From contig NZ_JBLYUB010000004.1 of assembly GCF_049999945.1 (NCBI RefSeq), positions 124,001-188,000 of the forward strand: DNA of 64,000 bases, given 5' to 3'. Shown piece after piece: positions 60,790 through 64,000 of this stretch. Made by a program: the position numbers and the translations under genes. Numbering within the stretch: the first letter of the stretch is position 1; every line of letters begins with the position of its first letter. This DNA is from Planosporangium spinosum (GTDB lineage Bacteria; Actinomycetota; Actinomycetes; Mycobacteriales; Micromonosporaceae). The notes under the pieces are model-generated. The model ran no database searches. It had not been told where the DNA came from and worked only from the letters and a program-made list of their open reading frames with translations.

Positions 60790-63744
60790 GTGGCAGGCAA
60801 GGCCCGCGTACACGAGCTCGCCAAAGAGCTCGGGGTCGAAAGTAAGAACGTACTCGCCAAGCTCAAGGAGATGGGCGAGTTTGTGAAGTCCGCGTCCAGC
60901 ACGGTCGAGGCGCCCGTCGCCCGCCGGCTGCGGGCGGCCTTCGAAGCGGGGTCGGCGGCGCCATCCGCCCCGGCCGCCCCCGCCGCGCCCTCGGCGCCGG
61001 CTCCCGCCGCGCCCGCAGGCGAGTCCAAGGTGTCGGCCCGTCCGGCGCCTCCCAAGCGCGCGCCGCAGCCGGCTCCGCCGGTACGGCGGGGACCGGTCCC
61101 CGGTCCGCCGCGTCCGCAGCAGCCGGTGACCAAGCCGGCCAGCGCGCACGACATCGAAGTGGCGGCCGCCGAGGCGCGTGCCGCCGCGCTCAAGGCCGAG
61201 CAGGAGGCCCAGGTCAAGGCCGCCCAGCAGGCCGCTCAGCAGCGCGAGACCGTTCGTCGGGAACCCCCGGCCGGCGGTGCGCCGACTCCGGGTCCGCGCC
61301 CGGGCCCGCGTCCCGCGGCCCCGCAGCCCGCGGCTCCGCGTCCCGGTCCCGCCGGGGCTCGCCCCGGTGCGCGTCCCCCGGCGCGTAGCGGTGGCAACAA
61401 CCCGTTCGGAATCAACCCGGCCGGTGGCGGCGGCGGTGCGTCGCGGCCCACGCCGGCCGGCATGCCCCGGCCCAACCCGGCCAACATGCCGCCGCGGCCC
61501 AACCCGGCCAACATGCCGCCGCGGCCCAACCCGTCCCAGATGCCCAGCCAGCGTCCGGTCCGTCCGGGTGGCCCGGGTGGCGGTGCGGGTCGTCCCGGTG
61601 GCGGTGGCTTCCGTGGCGGCGGTGGCGGCGCCGGTCGTCCCGGTGGCGGCGGCTTCCGTCCCGGTGGCGGCGGCGGTGGCGGTGGCGGCGGCTTCCGTCC
61701 CGGTGGTGGCGGCGGCGGCGGTGGCTTCCGTGGCGGTCCCGGCGGCGGTGGCGGCGCTCCTGGCGCTGGTGCCGGCGTAGCGGGTCGTCCCGGTGGCGGC
61801 GGCGGTCGTGGTCGCGGTGGCGGCACAGCCGGTGCGTTCGGGCGCCCCGGTGGCCGGCCGACGCGTGGTCGCAAGTCGAAGAAGCAGCGGCGTCAAGAGT
61901 TCGACAACCTGTCTGCTCCGCAGATGAGCTCGGGCGCCCCGCGCGGTCAGGGCCAGGTTGTCCGGCTGTCGCGTGGTGCTTCGCTGTCCGACTTCGCCGA
62001 CAAGATCAACGCGAACCCCGGCTCGCTGGTCCAGGAGATGTTCAACCTGGGCGAGATGGTGACGGCGACCCAGTCGTGCTCCGACGACACGCTGCTGCTG
62101 CTCGGCGAGCACCTCGGCTTCGACGTGCAGATCGTGAGCCCCGAGGACGAGGACCGCGAGCTGCTCGCGCAGTTCAACATCGACCTCGACGCCGATGTTG
62201 ACGAGGAGCGGCTGGTCGTCCGGCCGCCGGTGGTCACCGTCATGGGCCACGTCGACCACGGTAAGACCAAGCTGCTGGACGCGATCCGGCACGCGAACGT
62301 GGTCGCGGGCGAGGCCGGTGGCATCACCCAGCACATCGGTGCCTACCAGGTCGCGGTCGAGCATGACGGCACCGAGCGGGCGCTGACGTTCATCGACACC
62401 CCGGGTCACGAGGCGTTCACCGCCATGCGTGCCCGTGGCGCCCAGGTGACCGACATCGTCGTGCTGGTCGTCGCGGCCGACGACGGCGTGATGCCGCAGA
62501 CCATCGAGGCGCTCAACCACGCCAAGGCGGCCGAGGTGCCGATCGTGGTCGCGGTCAACAAGATCGACAAGCCGGAGGCCAACCCGGACAAGGTGCGTCA
62601 GCAGCTCACCGAGTACGGCCTGGTCGCCGAGGAGTACGGCGGCGACACGATGTTCGTCAACGTCGCGGCGAAGCCGGGTATCGGCATCGACGACCTGCTC
62701 GAGGCGATCCTGCTCACCGCCGACGCGTCGCTGGAACTGCGGGCGCCGGTCGACGGGCACGCCCAGGGTGTCGCGATCGAGGCCCACCTCGACCGCGGTC
62801 GGGGCCCCGTCGCCACGGTGCTCGTCCAGAAGGGCACGCTGCGGGTCGGTGACTCGATCGTCGCGGGCAACGCGTACGGCCGGGTCCGGGCCATGCTCGA
62901 CGAGAACATGCAGCCGGTGTCCGAGGCGGGCCCGTCCCGTCCGGTGCTGGTGCTCGGTCTGACCGCGGTGCCGGGAGCGGGTGACACCTTCCTGGCCGCC
63001 GACGACGACCGGACGGTCCGCCAGATCGCCGAGCAGCGGCAGGCTCGCCGCCGCGCGGCGCAGATGGCGAACTCGCGCGGTCGGGCGACGCTGGAGACGC
63101 TGTTCGAGCAGATGAAGGAGGGCGAGAAGACCTCGCTGGCCCTCATCATCAAGGGCGACGTGTCCGGTTCGGTGGAAGCTCTCGAGGACGCCCTCGTCAA
63201 GATCGACGTCTCCGACGAGGTGCATCTCAAGATCATCCACCGCGGTGTCGGTGCGATCACCCAGGACGACGTCAACCTGGCGAGTGCGTCGGACGCGATC
63301 ATCATCGGGTTCAACGTGCGGCACGCCGAGCGGGTCCGCGAGCTGGCCGACCGCGAGGGCGTGGAGATGCGGTACTACACCGTCATCTACCAGGCCATCG
63401 AGGAGATCGAGGCCGCGCTCAAGGGGCTGCTCAAGCCCGAGTACGAGGAGGCGCAGCTCGGTACCGCCGAGGTGCGCGAGGTGTTCCGCTCCTCCAAGGT
63501 CGGCATCATTGCCGGCTGCCTGGTCCGCTCCGGTCTCATCCGGCGCAACGCCAGGGCTCGGGTCGTCCGCGACGGTGCCGTCGTCGCCGAGAACGCGACC
63601 ATCGCGTCGCTGCGCCGGTTCAAGGACGACGCCACCGAGGTCCGCGAGGGCTTCGAGTGCGGTATCACGCTCGGTGGCTTCAACAACATCCAGGTCGGCG
63701 ACGTCATCGAGACGTTCGAGATGCGCGAGAAGCCGCGCAGCTGA
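60790..63744 (+). CDS. infB: Translation initiation factor IF-2
   Basis: A 984-residue GTPase that delivers fMet-tRNA to the 30S subunit. The N-terminus MAGKARVHELAKELG is the IF2N domain. Residues about 55-370 are an unusually Gly/Pro/Arg-rich linker with GGGGFRPGGGGGG repeats and two NPANMPPRP units. A second IF2N copy (VRLSRGASLSDFADKINA) precedes the G domain: GHVDHGKTKLLD, DTPGHEAF, NKIDKPEANPD. Domains II-IV follow to the end. GTG start. A perfect hairpin ends the operon. Confidence 0.97.
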   Translation: MAGKARVHELAKELGVESKNVLAKLKEMGEFVKSASSTVEAPVARRLRAAFEAGSAAPSAPAAPAAPSAPAPAAPAGESKVSARPAPPKRAPQPAPPVRRGPVPGPPRPQQPVTKPASAHDIEVAAAEARAAALKAEQEAQVKAAQQAAQQRETVRREPPAGGAPTPGPRPGPRPAAPQPAAPRPGPAGARPGARPPARSGGNNPFGINPAGGGGGASRPTPAGMPRPNPANMPPRPNPANMPPRPNPSQMPSQRPVRPGGPGGGAGRPGGGGFRGGGGGAGRPGGGGFRPGGGGGGGGGGFRPGGGGGGGGFRGGPGGGGGAPGAGAGVAGRPGGGGGRGRGGGTAGAFGRPGGRPTRGRKSKKQRRQEFDNLSAPQMSSGAPRGQGQVVRLSRGASLSDFADKINANPGSLVQEMFNLGEMVTATQSCSDDTLLLLGEHLGFDVQIVSPEDEDRELLAQFNIDLDADVDEERLVVRPPVVTVMGHVDHGKTKLLDAIRHANVVAGEAGGITQHIGAYQVAVEHDGTERALTFIDTPGHEAFTAMRARGAQVTDIVVLVVAADDGVMPQTIEALNHAKAAEVPIVVAVNKIDKPEANPDKVRQQLTEYGLVAEEYGGDTMFVNVAAKPGIGIDDLLEAILLTADASLELRAPVDGHAQGVAIEAHLDRGRGPVATVLVQKGTLRVGDSIVAGNAYGRVRAMLDENMQPVSEAGPSRPVLVLGLTAVPGAGDTFLAADDDRTVRQIAEQRQARRRAAQMANSRGRATLETLFEQMKEGEKTSLALIIKGDVSGSVEALEDALVKIDVSDEVHLKIIHRGVGAITQDDVNLASASDAIIIGFNVRHAERVRELADREGVEMRYYTVIYQAIEEIEAALKGLLKPEYEEAQLGTAEVREVFRSSKVGIIAGCLVRSGLIRRNARARVVRDGAVVAENATIASLRRFKDDATEVREGFECGITLGGFNNIQVGDVIETFEMREKPRS

Positions 63745-63758
63745 CGACCTCGTAACGC

Positions 63759-63794
63759 GGACCGGCCCCGGGGCGACCATCCCGGGGCCGGTCC
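63759..63794 (+). terminator. Terminator after infB
   Basis: 14-bp perfect arms GGACCGGCCCCGGG / CCCGGGGCCGGTCC with an 8-nt loop, 14 bases after the stop. Confidence 0.85.
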
Positions 63795-63922
63795 GCCTTC
63801 CGGGCCGGTACCGCCGGGCCGGTGAAGCCCGCGGCCGGCCGCCGACGGTCGCAGGCTGGTGACGCCCGCCGGCCCGGCGTGGTCGGTGCGGATAACCGTT
63901 AGCCGCCCGGCGTATCAAGATC

Positions 63923-63928
63923 TAGACT
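63923..63928 (+). promoter_or_regulatory. -10 box of leaderless DUF503 promoter
   Basis: TAGACT followed by 6 bases and the GTG start, identical in layout to the ylxR promoter. No ribosome-binding site. Confidence 0.6.
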
Positions 63929-63934
63929 TTGAGC

Positions 63935-64000
63935 GTGTACACCGGAACCGCGGTCTTCGACATGTTGTTGCCCGGCGACTGTCATTCGTTGAAGGCCAAG
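63935..64000 (+). CDS. DUF503 (YlxP-like) protein, N-terminal part cut by window edge
   Basis: The first 22 codons read (V)YTGTAVFDMLLPGDCHSLKA, matching the beta-strand and LPxxxSLK segment at the start of DUF503/YlxP proteins. These are encoded after infB in many bacteria and followed by rbfA. Role unclear; a ribosome-linked function is suggested by context. Continues beyond the window. Confidence 0.85.
   Translation, partial: MYTGTAVFDMLLPGDCHSLKAK

Noticed and set aside
60730..63918. 1062-codon minus-strand open frame opposite infB
   Set aside because: Antisense shadow of infB; product has Thr/Ala repeats mirroring the Gly-rich linker.

Overview
The window is high-GC actinomycete DNA. 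Start-codon use (many GTG), GC-rich intergenic hairpins, leaderless-type promoters and gene content suggest the family Micromonosporaceae; this is inference, because no rRNA or phylogenetic marker comparison was possible. No tRNA, rRNA, CRISPR array or intact transposase was seen. The gene backbone is the conserved actinobacterial stretch that in Mycobacterium tuberculosis (recalled gene order) runs from rnhB through rpsB-tsf-pyrH-frr-cdsA, rlmN, dxr-rip1-ispG, map and the glnA4 cluster to rimP-nusA-infB.

Region by region. 1-861: 3' end of rnhB and its DUF2469 partner. 862-4200: remnants of an AraC regulator and a VOC protein followed by an intact UvrA-like ATPase. 4201-7600: M23 peptidase, class V aminotransferase, xerC and a Pyr_excise-like protein. 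7750-12276: a LacI-controlled sugar ABC importer (binding protein plus two permeases, no ATPase), then a chagasin-type inhibitor. 12688-14178: STAS protein and an autoregulated-looking HTH/Clp_N pair. 14326-17398: dprA-comM-yraN on the minus strand. 17399-19303: decayed GntR gene, small HTH protein with a 25-bp repeat array, and small Micromonosporaceae-type proteins. 19358-21970: PLP aminotransferase and a Tyr/Gln-rich membrane protein. 22447-28662: rpsB, tsf, pyrH, frr, cdsA, rlmN. 28805-37655: DivIVA-repeat protein, GT-C glycosyltransferase, DUF2631, an MBL-Rieske protein, cold-shock protein, DEAD-box helicase, PlsC, GNAT. 37964-42674: dxr-rip1-ispG-GNAT. 42891-50819: MerR regulator and a gamma-glutamylation catabolic cluster. 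50862-53172: PPOX-like protein, map, VIT/CCC1 transporter. 53237-57290: PadR-ABC-FtsX exporter operon. 57402-64000: DUF4439 pair, rimP-nusA-ylxR-infB and the start of a DUF503 gene.

Three points stand out. First, yraN-comM-dprA-xerC lie in reversed order and orientation between rnhB and rpsB, with the M23 gene also flipped, which fits one inversion flanked by gene debris. Second, the permease/FadR/GlnA-like/ALDH/SDR/GATase cluster has an SDR where the putrescine pathway has an amine oxidase, which fits catabolism of a glutamylated amino alcohol. Third, several regulators sit next to well-formed dyads (LacI, HTH/Clp_N, PadR, MerR, FadR), and many genes carry a -10 box 6-8 nt from the start codon, so leaderless transcripts look common here.
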